In this document: positions 17,665 to 25,864 of the stretch, in pieces | Layout: every line of letters begins with the position of its first letter | Numbering within the stretch: the first letter of the stretch is position 1 | NCBI GenBank assembly: GCA_003056205.1 | Contig: LSNS01000011.1 | Location: forward strand, 1 to 53,871 | Reading direction: 5' to 3' | DNA length: 53,871 nucleotides | DNA from: Parcubacteria group bacterium M6-OD1-4 | Lineage (GTDB): Bacteria; Patescibacteriota; Patescibacteriia; Patescibacteriales; UBA12465 | The notes under the pieces: model-generated | The model's database searches: none | Seen by the model: only the letters and a program-made list of their open reading frames with translations | Told to the model about the DNA's origin: nothing | Made by a program: the position numbers and the translations under genes

Positions 17665-17951
17665 AAGAAAGCGGCATAAGTATAAGTCGCAAATAATGGT
17701 GGTATTAAACCACCGATAGAGCATGTGGGCAAAATCCCCACTCTGTCATCCGCAGTAAAGGAAGACAGGTTCCGCGTCAAAGTCGGTTATTATATTCTGG
17801 GACTTAAAGCGAAAGAAGTCGAAAAAAATGCTTGAAAAAGCCCCAGTCCCGACGAAGAGAAATGCTCAAAGCACCGCTATATGTTTTTAAAGATGATTGA
17901 TTGTTCTGCAGGACAATTAAATCTATAACTTTAAAAACTATAGCGGTTTTT
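17665..17951 (+). ncRNA. Structured non-coding RNA of unassigned class
   Basis: About 287 nt between a near-consensus promoter and an intrinsic terminator, with no credible protein-coding frame. Predicted by eye: 5' AGCGG (17670-17674) pairs CCGCT (17874-17878); hairpin GGTGGT/ACCACC (17698-17714); hairpin GTGGG/CCCAC (17725-17741); long-range GAGCAT (17719-17724) with ATGCTC (17862-17867); GTCGG (17782-17786) with CCGAC (17849-17853) enclosing CTGGG/CCCAG (17797-17846), inside which GACTT/AAGTC and a GCTT-GAAA-AAGC GNRA-loop hairpin sit. This is a multibranched fold. I find no RNase P (GAGGAAAGUCC), tmRNA (tRNA-like ends), or SRP (GGAAGGAAGCAGC) signature. Candidates left are a diverged 6S-like RNA or a new class. 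Confidence 0.7.
17874..17951 (+). terminator. Long intrinsic terminator of the ncRNA
   Basis: CCGCTATA (17874-17881) pairs with TATAGCGG (17939-17946) and, after one bulged T, GTTTTTAAAG (17883-17892) pairs with CTTTAAAAAC (17929-17938), giving an 18-bp stem. A second small hairpin (ATTGT/ACAAT) caps it. Five T follow directly (17947-17951). There is no T-run on the minus strand, so it acts in the plus direction. Confidence 0.8.
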
Positions 17952-17967
17952 ATTTATCCTGTAAATA

Positions 17968-19266
17968 TTAAACAACATCGATCTTCCTTCTCAGAACAGT
18001 TAAAGCAGGAATCTTTCCTGTTTTTTTATTTAATTTTAAAACAGCAATTTGACCGCCACCACCACCATGGGCTTCGCTCAGTTCTTCTCCACTGTGAGCA
18101 TCCCATAGTTGTTGAGACTGTACTTTAATTATATCATAATCGGGACGAATAATCTCTACTTCATCACCAACCTTGATTGTATTATGAACTTTAAAATATA
18201 TTAAATTAGCATCCTGGTCTAAATTTTTAAAAACTTTGGCATAACTTTTTAAAGGTTTAAGCACCTGTCCACAGAATTCCCAAGCACTACTATTATGAGC
18301 ATTCGCAATATTTTGATCAGCTTTTTCACCTAATAAAAACCCCGTGGTATAACCCCGTTGGACTAATTTAGTTTCTAACTCGGAATATAAATAATCTATT
18401 TCTTTCTGAAATTCTTGAGGCTTTATTTTTTTATTCAATAGATTTATAGCTCGACGATAGATGCCAACCACATTAGCTTGATAATAAACACTCTTTGCTC
18501 GACCTTCAATTTTAAAACTAGTGACTCCCGCGGCTTTCAATTCTTGAAGATGTTTAATTAAACATAAATCTTTAGAATTTAAAAGATAGGTGCCATGTTT
18601 TTCTTCCACTAATTCTAATTCTTCTTGATGATTGTCAGTTTTTAATTTAAATCTTTGAACATCATAGGGCCAACGACAAGGTTGAGCACAATCCCCTAAA
18701 TTAGCACTCCGATCAACAAATAATTTAGAGAGAAAACAACGCCCGGAATAGGCCATACACATGGCGCCCTGCACAAAATACTCTAATTCCATTTTCGGTA
18801 CTGCTCGATGAATTTCTTTAATTTCTGATAAAGTAACTTCCCGTCCTAAAATAATACGTTGTAAGCCTTGCCGAGCCCAAAACTTAACCGCTGCTAAATT
18901 TGTACAGTTCGCTTGAGTAGAAAGATGAATTTCGGCTTGAGGCCAAGTCTCCTGAACAACAAAAATAATTCCGGGATCAGAAATAATTAAAGCATCCACT
19001 TTTAGCTTTTTAAGTTCCTGTAAATATTGCGGTAATTTTTCAAAATGCTGATTATGAGCAAAAATGTTTAAAGTAATATAGACTTTTTTGTTTTGTTGAT
19101 GAGCTTCTTGAACAGCCTCTTTAATCCCTAATAAATTAAAATCATTAATTCGTACTCGCAAAGAAAAATCAGGAAGACCTAAATAAACAGCATCCGCTCC
19201 ATAAGCAAAAGCGGTGGCCATTTTTAATTTATTACCAGCAGGAGCGAGCAACTCTAATTTAGACAT
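17968..19266 (-). CDS. U32 family peptidase / tRNA hydroxylation protein P-like
   Basis: A 432-residue U32 protein. The start, LELLAPAGNKLKMATAFAYGADAVYLG, is diagnostic of the family. The conserved cysteine set follows: MCMAYSGRCFLSKL and GDCAQPCRWPY, then SKDLCLI, followed by the GVTSFKIEGRAKSVYYQANVV segment and a C-terminal beta-barrel extension. By family knowledge, homologues such as TrhP or RlhA hydroxylate uridine or cytidine in RNA, with the cysteines binding an iron-sulfur centre; protease activity is an older label. It ends just past the ncRNA terminator and is convergent with it. NIF3 lies 14 bases upstream. Confidence 0.9.
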   Translation of the reverse strand: MSKLELLAPAGNKLKMATAFAYGADAVYLGLPDFSLRVRINDFNLLGIKEAVQEAHQQNKKVYITLNIFAHNQHFEKLPQYLQELKKLKVDALIISDPGIIFVVQETWPQAEIHLSTQANCTNLAAVKFWARQGLQRIILGREVTLSEIKEIHRAVPKMELEYFVQGAMCMAYSGRCFLSKLFVDRSANLGDCAQPCRWPYDVQRFKLKTDNHQEELELVEEKHGTYLLNSKDLCLIKHLQELKAAGVTSFKIEGRAKSVYYQANVVGIYRRAINLLNKKIKPQEFQKEIDYLYSELETKLVQRGYTTGFLLGEKADQNIANAHNSSAWEFCGQVLKPLKSYAKVFKNLDQDANLIYFKVHNTIKVGDEVEIIRPDYDIIKVQSQQLWDAHSGEELSEAHGGGGGQIAVLKLNKKTGKIPALTVLRRKIDVV

Positions 19267-19280
19267 AATTTATAAAAATA

Positions 19281-20273
19281 TTATTTTTTCCGAGAGTTTT
19301 TAACTTGAGACTTTTTTTCTTCTCGAAAGCGTTTGACCCGAATTAAACCAGAAATGGGAACAATTTCTATCCCCTTCTTCTCTAGCTCATCTAGAAATAA
19401 ATTCAATCCAAGAGAATCAGAGGCCATATGACCAGCAACCACAACATTTAAATGATGTTTTTCTGCTTCTTGACGATGTTTTTCACTCATATGCATGCTA
19501 ATAATTGTTCCGATTCCTTGTTGAGCCATTTTTTCATAAATATCTTTAGAACCACTTGTTCCCCCCGTAAATTCAGTCACCACAATCCGACCACAAGCAC
19601 CGTCTAAAGAACCGTTAAAAATAATTGGTCCCGCTTTACGGACTTGAGCTTCTTGATACTCGGGAATAGTTTTTAACAATTTTAGTAAGTCTTCTAAAGT
19701 TTCAAGATTTTTTTCATTCTTTTTGAGGAGTTTAATCATAAAATCTGCTCCCAAATTATCAGCGGGAGTATGAACACACATAAAATCTAAACCGAGAATT
19801 TGAGCAATATCAACAGCACGGTTATGATTAATCGGCGACAAACCTCGCAATACTTCAGCAATCCGTGGTCGATCAATGTCTTCGGCAATATTAATTGGCA
19901 CACCATAACGAGCCAAAACTTGCGCTTGAAGATGCATCACTTCGGCTAAATCTGCTAAAGCTGGACCTTGAGGATGATGAGCAATAACTAAATCAATATC
20001 CCCCAACTGTTTCGCCAATAATAATTCAGGTCCTTCCATATCAACCCCCACCAGAATTTTTTTAATTTGTTTTTTCTGATTATCAACCAAAATTAGAGAA
20101 TCAGCATAGGGATTTGTTAATTTACTCTGATCAAAATCCTTTTTTTCGGCAAGGGACAGAGAATCATATTTTTTTTTAATCCGTGCTAAATTCTTAGCAA
20201 CTTGTTCAGAACCACGTAAATCGTGGCTAACCCCTAATTTAATAGCTAAATCATAAATTTGCTTAGTAGTCAT
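19281..20273 (-). CDS. NIF3-like dinuclear metal protein
   Basis: A 330-residue protein of the NIF3/YbgI (DUF34) superfamily. Metal-binding segments are visible: LVIAHHPQGP in the first half, and MHMSEKHRQEA plus VVAGHMASDSLG near the C-terminus. The function of the family is unsettled; hydrolase and metal-handling roles have been proposed. The N-terminal about 70 residues (charged helix with DSLSLAEKKDF) are an extension relative to short bacterial members. It is in a run with the U32 gene and shares a strand with htpX. Confidence 0.82.
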   Translation of the reverse strand: MTTKQIYDLAIKLGVSHDLRGSEQVAKNLARIKKKYDSLSLAEKKDFDQSKLTNPYADSLILVDNQKKQIKKILVGVDMEGPELLLAKQLGDIDLVIAHHPQGPALADLAEVMHLQAQVLARYGVPINIAEDIDRPRIAEVLRGLSPINHNRAVDIAQILGLDFMCVHTPADNLGADFMIKLLKKNEKNLETLEDLLKLLKTIPEYQEAQVRKAGPIIFNGSLDGACGRIVVTEFTGGTSGSKDIYEKMAQQGIGTIISMHMSEKHRQEAEKHHLNVVVAGHMASDSLGLNLFLDELEKKGIEIVPISGLIRVKRFREEKKSQVKNSRKK

Positions 20274-20322
20274 ATATTTTTGACATTAATAAATTTAAAA
20301 ATCTTTTGTGATATTATTTTTC

Positions 20323-21237
20323 TTATATTGCTCGTAACTTTTTAATTCTTTCTTGAATAGGTGGATGATCAGCTAAAGCCCTGCTCAACCAACCCCTTTT
20401 CTTGCGACCACCAATATCTTTTTTAAAAGGTGAAGCAATATAAAGATGAGCAGTCGCTCGATTAGCTTCTCGGAGAGGTTTCCGATCACCAGCAATTTTT
20501 TCCAAAGCTCGTGCTAAACCTTCGGGATAACGAGTCAACAAAGCACTATCAGCATCGGCTAAATACTCTCGTTTTCGAGAAATAGCAAATTGCATTAAAT
20601 AGGCAAAAAGTGGAGCGAGAATAGAAAAAGCAATAGCGGCAATAAACATCACCGTCCCCAACTGTCCTTCTCCTTGAGAATTGCCTCTTCTTCCCCCACC
20701 TAAAAAAGTCCAATTCCGAAACCAGTCCGCTAACAAAACAACAATACCAACCAAAACTGTCACCATCGTTGCTAACAAAATATCACGATTACCAATATGC
20801 GATAATTCATGACCAATCACTCCTTCTAATTCTGGTTTATCTAAAATCTGGAGTAAGCCACTGGTAACAACTAAAACCGCATGGTTTTTATCACGCCCAG
20901 TTGAAAAAGCATTTAAGGCCGAGTCATTAATAATATATATTTTAGGCAAAGGGAGACCAGCGGTAATACAAAGATTTTCGACAATTTGGTAGAGATCACG
21001 AGCATTATCTCGAGAAACCAACTTAGCTTTACTCATCGCTAAAACCATCTTATCGCTATACCAATAACTGATTAAACTATAAGATAAACTGAAGATAACC
21101 ACAATATATAAAATGGCTGGATTTTGAAATTCATAACTAAAAATATAACCAACAATCATGATCACTATTAAAAAACTAGCCAGTAACCACCAAGTTTTCC
21201 GACGATTAGCATCACTTTGATTATAAAGAGTGGCCAT
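20323..21237 (-). CDS. htpX: Zinc metalloprotease HtpX
   Basis: A 304-residue M48 membrane protease. Two N-terminal membrane segments (about residues 15-33 and 40-58) precede the zinc motif HELSH (143-147) and the third ligand Glu224 in RKREYLADADSAL; two more membrane segments lie between them (about 157-172 and 195-215). HtpX degrades damaged membrane proteins at the cytoplasmic face. It directly follows lemA (36-base gap), a pairing seen in many bacteria. Confidence 0.93.
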   Translation of the reverse strand: MATLYNQSDANRRKTWWLLASFLIVIMIVGYIFSYEFQNPAILYIVVIFSLSYSLISYWYSDKMVLAMSKAKLVSRDNARDLYQIVENLCITAGLPLPKIYIINDSALNAFSTGRDKNHAVLVVTSGLLQILDKPELEGVIGHELSHIGNRDILLATMVTVLVGIVVLLADWFRNWTFLGGGRRGNSQGEGQLGTVMFIAAIAFSILAPLFAYLMQFAISRKREYLADADSALLTRYPEGLARALEKIAGDRKPLREANRATAHLYIASPFKKDIGGRKKRGWLSRALADHPPIQERIKKLRAI

Positions 21238-21273
21238 ATATTATTTGATAAGATAAATCAGACCCAGATACTG

Positions 21274-21831
21274 CTAGAATTTTACATCAACGACCTGACG
21301 TTCTTGGTCATTAGCTAATTGAAAGAATTTCTTGGCTGTAAAACCAAGCATTCGACCAAAAATATTAGTTGGGAAAATTTGTAACTTAGTGTTGAAGTCC
21401 CGAACATTACCATTATAAAAACGTCGCGAAGCCATAATCTTATTTTCAGTATCCGTTAATTCATTCTGTAAATCTAAGAAATTTTGGCTTGCTTTCAAAT
21501 CTGGATAATTCTCAGCTAAAGCAAATAAAGATTTCAAAGTTGATGAGAGAGCATTTTCAGCCGCCAATTTTTTCTCAACATTTTCTCCACTGGTCGCCAT
21601 TGCTTGATTACGAGCAGCCACTACTTTTTCAAAAGTACCCTGTTCATGGGCCGCATAACCCTTAACTGTACTTACTAAATTAGGAATTAAATCATAGCGA
21701 CGTTTCATTTGCACGTCCATATCACTATAACTTTCGGCGACTCTATTTTTGAGACGAATTAAACCGTTGTACATTGCCATCATCATTAATAGCAAGATGA
21801 GAACAACAGCCACAATAATCCAAGTAATCAT
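21274..21831 (-). CDS. lemA: LemA family protein
   Basis: A 185-residue LemA protein: one N-terminal membrane anchor (MITWIIVAVVLILLLMMMA), then a helical cytoplasmic or periplasmic domain with the family motifs YNGLIRLKNRVAESYSDMDV, RRYDLIPNLV and RRFYNGNVRDFN. Its molecular role is not well defined; the neighbouring htpX suggests a shared membrane quality-control job. It stops with TAG. Confidence 0.92.
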   Translation of the reverse strand: MITWIIVAVVLILLLMMMAMYNGLIRLKNRVAESYSDMDVQMKRRYDLIPNLVSTVKGYAAHEQGTFEKVVAARNQAMATSGENVEKKLAAENALSSTLKSLFALAENYPDLKASQNFLDLQNELTDTENKIMASRRFYNGNVRDFNTKLQIFPTNIFGRMLGFTAKKFFQLANDQERQVVDVKF

Positions 21832-21905
21832 ACATTTTTTAACTAATAACTAACAGTCTTAATCTATTAGTTAATAATTTTAATTATTTAATAAAAGCAA
21901 TTTAA

Positions 21906-24900
21906 TTATTTTTCTAAACTTAATAAAATAACTTGATCAGCAAACTTCAGTTCCCGTTGCTGTTGACTACTGACTTGCTCTGGAAGACCGGGCAAAAAAT
22001 CTCGGGCAAGAGTCTCTTTCATAATCGTGGTCTTCATTTCTAATAAACTTTGTTTTAAGGCGGAATCAGAAGTCTGATAATAAATTTGTACTTGATCTTG
22101 AAGAGTGAGCTTATTCTCTTTTCGTAATAAATTAAGAGAACGAATAATTTCTCGCTTTAAACCCTCTTGTTTTAACTCTGGACTTAAAACTGTATCTAAC
22201 TCTACTGTCAATTTGGGGGCTTGAGGCTTAGTAAATAATAAGTTCTGAATATTTAATTCGGCTAATACTAAGTCACGATATTCGGGATCAAGAGGAACCA
22301 TTCCTTGAACAGTTAAGCTAGCGAGCATTTGTCTAATTTTAATCTTAGCCATATCACGCTTTGCTAACCCTAACTCCGCAATTTTTCGGACCATGGACAT
22401 CTGTTGAAGAATTTTTTCTTCCCCGCGCTGTGAACCAAATCGTTGCCAAGTACGTTTAATAAAATTATTTCCCGATAGCTGGTCCGCTGGCCAAGATTCC
22501 AAATGAACTGATTGTTTCTCATCTTTAAAATTAAAACCAGTGGTTTTCTGCCAAATTCTCTCAGCAATAAAAGGCATAAATGGCGCCATCAACTTACTAA
22601 GAGTAATCAGGACGGCTTTGGTTGTTTTTAAAGCCAGAAACTTATCTTCTAGATTATCAGACTTAAAACGTTCTCGACTTCGTCGCAAATACCAGGTTGA
22701 TAATTCATCAATAAAAGCGGTAATCGCCCGAGAAGCTTTCACTAAATCATAAGCTTCTAAAGAAGTAGTTACTTTATTAACCAATAATTTTAACTCTAAC
22801 AAAATCCAACGGTCCAAAACATTTTCGCTAACTTGTTCATTATCTTTCAAATCTTCTTTAACATCTTGATCAGATTCTAAAGCAAACATTTCATAGAATT
22901 TATAAACGTTTTCTAAAATCAAAATATTCTTCCGTAAAGCTTCTTGAACCCCTTTTTCCGAAAAGTTTAAATTTTCCGCTAACATTACCGGAGAAGATAA
23001 TAAATAAGCTCGTAAAGCATCAGAACTATATTTTTCCATAATCACTAGGGGATCAGGGTAATTATGTAAACGTTTAGACATTTTCTTGCCGTCTTCCGCC
23101 AACACAATGCCATTGACAATAACATTACTAAAAGCCCTTTTTTGAAATAAGCCTCCCGCTAAAACATGCAAATAATAAAACCAAGTACGGGTTTGATCAA
23201 TTCCCTCCGCAATAAACTGCGCCGGAAAATTATGTTCAAATTTACTTTTGTTTTCAACTGGATAATGAAGTTCGGCAAAAGGCATTGCCCCAGATTCAAA
23301 CCAACAATCTAAAACATCACTCACTCTTTTCATTTCTCCCTCACATTTCTGACACTTAAAAGTTAGAGGATCAACTTTATCTTTATGAATATCTTTAATT
23401 TCTGTGCCAGTTAATTTTTCTAATTCAGCAACACTACCAACCACCTTCCGCGCTCCACAAGAAGTACACTCCCAAATGGGAATAACACTGGCCCAAAAGC
23501 GTTGACGAGAAATTGACCAATCATGAGCACCCTGTAGCCAATTACCAAAACGACCTTCTTTCACATAGCTGGGCGACCAATTAATACCCTTGGCAGTCTT
23601 TAGTAACTCTTTCTTGATCTTCACAACGTTAACAAACCAGGAAGAAGTAGCATAATTAAGCAAAGGGGTTTCACAACGCCAACAATGCGGATAACTATGC
23701 TCATATTTTTCTTTACTAAAAAGAGTTTCATGAGCGGCTAAATATTTGATAATTTCCACATCAGTGGCCTGAGGATTATCCGCTGGCTTAACATGTAAAC
23801 CCGGGAAATCTTTTACTTCTGCTTTAAAAATACCATCCAAACCAACATGCTGAATAAAAGGTAGCTTTTTTTCCTTCCCCAATTTCATGTCTTCCTCACC
23901 AAAAGCTGGAGCAAGATGAACAATCCCAGTACCATCAGTAGTGGTGACAAAATCAGCTAGATACACCTTCCAACCTTGTTCTCTATTTTTTAAAGAATGA
24001 TCGTGATAATAATAATCAAAAACTGGACGATAGGCTCGACCACTTAAATCATAACCTTCATATCTCTCCACAATCTCATAGTTTCCTTCTGGAAAAACAT
24101 GTTCCAAACGTTTTTTAGCGACAATATAATGAGCATCAGCAACCTTGACTTTAACATATTTAATATCTCCGCCAACTGCTAAAGCAACGTTGGCAATTAA
24201 AGTCCAAGGCGTCGTTGTCCAAGCCAATAAATAAGTTCCCGGTTCATCAATTAATTCAAACTTAGCAGTAACTGCTAAATCCTTGACGTCCCAATAACCT
24301 TCAGCAACTTCTGATTGGGATAAAGTAGTTTCACAACGAGGACAAATATGCATTGAACGATAATCTTTGTAAATCAAATCTTGGTCCCATAAACGTTTAA
24401 AAGCCCACCAAACTGAGTCCATAAAATTCAAGTCCATTGTCCGATAAGCATGTTTCATATCAGCCCAACGTCCTAAACGCCGAATAATTTTTTGCCAATC
24501 ATCAACATAAGTTAAAACTTGAGTTCGACACAAATTATTGAATTTTGCTACTCCTAAATCTTCCACTTCTTTTTTGCTTTTTGTCCCTAATTCCTTCTCA
24601 ACAATATTCTCAATTGGTAAACCATGACAGTCCCAACCCCATTTTCGTTCCACATGATAACCCCGCATAGTTTGATAACGCGGAATAGCATCTTTAATTA
24701 AACTAGCAACAATATGTCCATAATGCGGAGTACCCGTCGCAAAAGGCGGACCATCATAAAAAGTATATTCTCCTCGTAAAGATTCTTTTTGTAAAGTTTT
24801 CTGAAAAGTATCAGCCCGCTCCCAAAAATCTAAGACCTCTTCTTCTTGCTGAGGAATGGAAAGCGGAATTATTTTTTTTGTTTCTTCCAGTTTAGAAAAA

Positions 24901-24938
24901 GACAAAGAGCTGTCTATTTGCTGTTTTTCTTCGGACAT
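21906..24938 (-). CDS. ileS: Isoleucine--tRNA ligase
   Basis: About 1010 residues from the ATG at 24938 (MSEEKQQ); a TTG 7 codons upstream is less likely. Class I motifs: PHYGH (HIGH equivalent, about residues 71-75) and KKMSKR (KMSKS equivalent). There is an editing domain with TTPWTLIANVALAV, and zinc-type cysteine pairs are seen (CPRCETTLSQSEV; CTSCGARK with CQKCEGE). The overall form (GWDCHGLPIENIVEKELG) resembles the eukaryote/archaea-like IleRS type found in some bacteria. It charges tRNA-Ile and edits valine. Confidence 0.94.
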   Translation of the reverse strand: MSEEKQQIDSSLSFSKLEETKKIIPLSIPQQEEEVLDFWERADTFQKTLQKESLRGEYTFYDGPPFATGTPHYGHIVASLIKDAIPRYQTMRGYHVERKWGWDCHGLPIENIVEKELGTKSKKEVEDLGVAKFNNLCRTQVLTYVDDWQKIIRRLGRWADMKHAYRTMDLNFMDSVWWAFKRLWDQDLIYKDYRSMHICPRCETTLSQSEVAEGYWDVKDLAVTAKFELIDEPGTYLLAWTTTPWTLIANVALAVGGDIKYVKVKVADAHYIVAKKRLEHVFPEGNYEIVERYEGYDLSGRAYRPVFDYYYHDHSLKNREQGWKVYLADFVTTTDGTGIVHLAPAFGEEDMKLGKEKKLPFIQHVGLDGIFKAEVKDFPGLHVKPADNPQATDVEIIKYLAAHETLFSKEKYEHSYPHCWRCETPLLNYATSSWFVNVVKIKKELLKTAKGINWSPSYVKEGRFGNWLQGAHDWSISRQRFWASVIPIWECTSCGARKVVGSVAELEKLTGTEIKDIHKDKVDPLTFKCQKCEGEMKRVSDVLDCWFESGAMPFAELHYPVENKSKFEHNFPAQFIAEGIDQTRTWFYYLHVLAGGLFQKRAFSNVIVNGIVLAEDGKKMSKRLHNYPDPLVIMEKYSSDALRAYLLSSPVMLAENLNFSEKGVQEALRKNILILENVYKFYEMFALESDQDVKEDLKDNEQVSENVLDRWILLELKLLVNKVTTSLEAYDLVKASRAITAFIDELSTWYLRRSRERFKSDNLEDKFLALKTTKAVLITLSKLMAPFMPFIAERIWQKTTGFNFKDEKQSVHLESWPADQLSGNNFIKRTWQRFGSQRGEEKILQQMSMVRKIAELGLAKRDMAKIKIRQMLASLTVQGMVPLDPEYRDLVLAELNIQNLLFTKPQAPKLTVELDTVLSPELKQEGLKREIIRSLNLLRKENKLTLQDQVQIYYQTSDSALKQSLLEMKTTIMKETLARDFLPGLPEQVSSQQQRELKFADQVILLSLEK

Positions 24939-25072
24939 AAAGATTATTTTAATTTTCAAGCTTTAATTCTGATAAGATTCTTTCGATATTTTACAAATTT
25001 TACCCTTTAAACTTAACACGAAGAGACAGAAAAATCAAGAATAAAGCCTAATAACACTTATTATAAAAGATT

Positions 25073-25097
25073 AAAAAAATAGACATTTTAAATGCCT
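25073..25097 (-). terminator. Intrinsic terminator between the coiled-coil gene and ileS
   Basis: On the minus strand AGGCATTT (25097-25090) pairs with AAATGTCT (25088-25081), with one G-U pair and a very small loop, followed after one A by seven T (25079-25073). It separates the secA-linked gene from ileS. Confidence 0.6.
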
Positions 25098-25131
25098 ACT
25101 CTTTTTAATATGTTTAAAGTTATTTTTATCA

Positions 25132-25842
25132 CTAATTTTTCCGCCGAGCCTGACTATAGGGATGAATATCACCCCAAGGATCACGACCACTTTCATCATA
25201 TTCAATTTCTTCTTCATTGTTAGAAAACTTTTGAGACTGAGAATCCTGAGAAGAGCGTGAAAAAGACGAATGGGGATTTCTTTTTTTTGTTTTGCCTCTA
25301 GCAACTTTGGCTTTTGGCTTATTTTGAAGCTGGGCTTCAGCATCTAAAAAATCTTTATGTAAAACATAAAGACGAGCAATTTCCTGATAAATTTCCTGTT
25401 CGCCATTAGTCGGGTCAACGGTTAGCCAATAAAGCTTCTCCTTCTCTTTTATTTTCTCTTTTCGAGCTGAAGATGATAGACGTTGCCAATCTACCCGCTG
25501 ATCAAATTCTCGATAATCTTTCTTAAATTGTAAATAGCGTTGATGATAGACTTTTAATTCTGGAAGAAATTCTTGAAAGTCTGCTCGAGAAAGATACTCT
25601 TGACGAGTCGTTAATAAGTAATGTAAACGTTCTAATTTTTGTGGACTAAATTTTTTGCTTTCTAATATTTCCAAATTTTCTGTCGGGGCTATTCTTTCAG
25701 AGCTTCTAACTTCGTTGATTTGCTGTCCACCTTTTTCTTTCTCTGCTCGTTCTAGTTTTCGCCCCAACTCTAATTCTGAAGAAGCCTTTTCCTCTTCTCT
25801 TTGATCAAAAATATTAAAAAAATTTAATTGCTTATCAGACAT
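25132..25842 (-). CDS. Hypothetical coiled-coil protein next to secA
   Basis: A 236-residue, highly charged protein with no membrane segment or signal peptide. It is rich in E, K, R and Q, and heptad-like stretches suggest helices (about residues 18-45 and 65-125: LERLHYLLTTRQEYLS, LKVYHQRYLQFKKDYREF). The C-terminal third is low-complexity and basic, then acidic (GKTKKRNPHSSFSRSSQDS ... DDESGRD-like). I recognise no family. It follows secA by 22 bases and ends before a terminator, so it is the last gene of that operon; a secretion or ribosome-linked role is only guesswork. Confidence 0.65.
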   Translation of the reverse strand: MSDKQLNFFNIFDQREEEKASSELELGRKLERAEKEKGGQQINEVRSSERIAPTENLEILESKKFSPQKLERLHYLLTTRQEYLSRADFQEFLPELKVYHQRYLQFKKDYREFDQRVDWQRLSSSARKEKIKEKEKLYWLTVDPTNGEQEIYQEIARLYVLHKDFLDAEAQLQNKPKAKVARGKTKKRNPHSSFSRSSQDSQSQKFSNNEEEIEYDESGRDPWGDIHPYSQARRKN

Positions 25843-25864
25843 ATTCTAAGAAAATATTAAAATT

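Noticed and set aside
17665-17951. tmRNA, RNase P RNA or SRP RNA
   Set aside because: No tRNA-like acceptor ends or T-loop, no GAGGAAAGUCC core, and no GGAAGGAAGCAGC loop were found on either strand.
17901-18128. 75-residue plus-strand ORF
   Set aside because: It begins inside the ncRNA terminator hairpin and continues antisense to the conserved U32 gene; its His-rich stretch mirrors a Gly run on the other strand.
25071-25343. 90-residue minus-strand ORF
   Set aside because: It overlaps the coiled-coil gene in another frame and runs over the terminator at 25073-25097.
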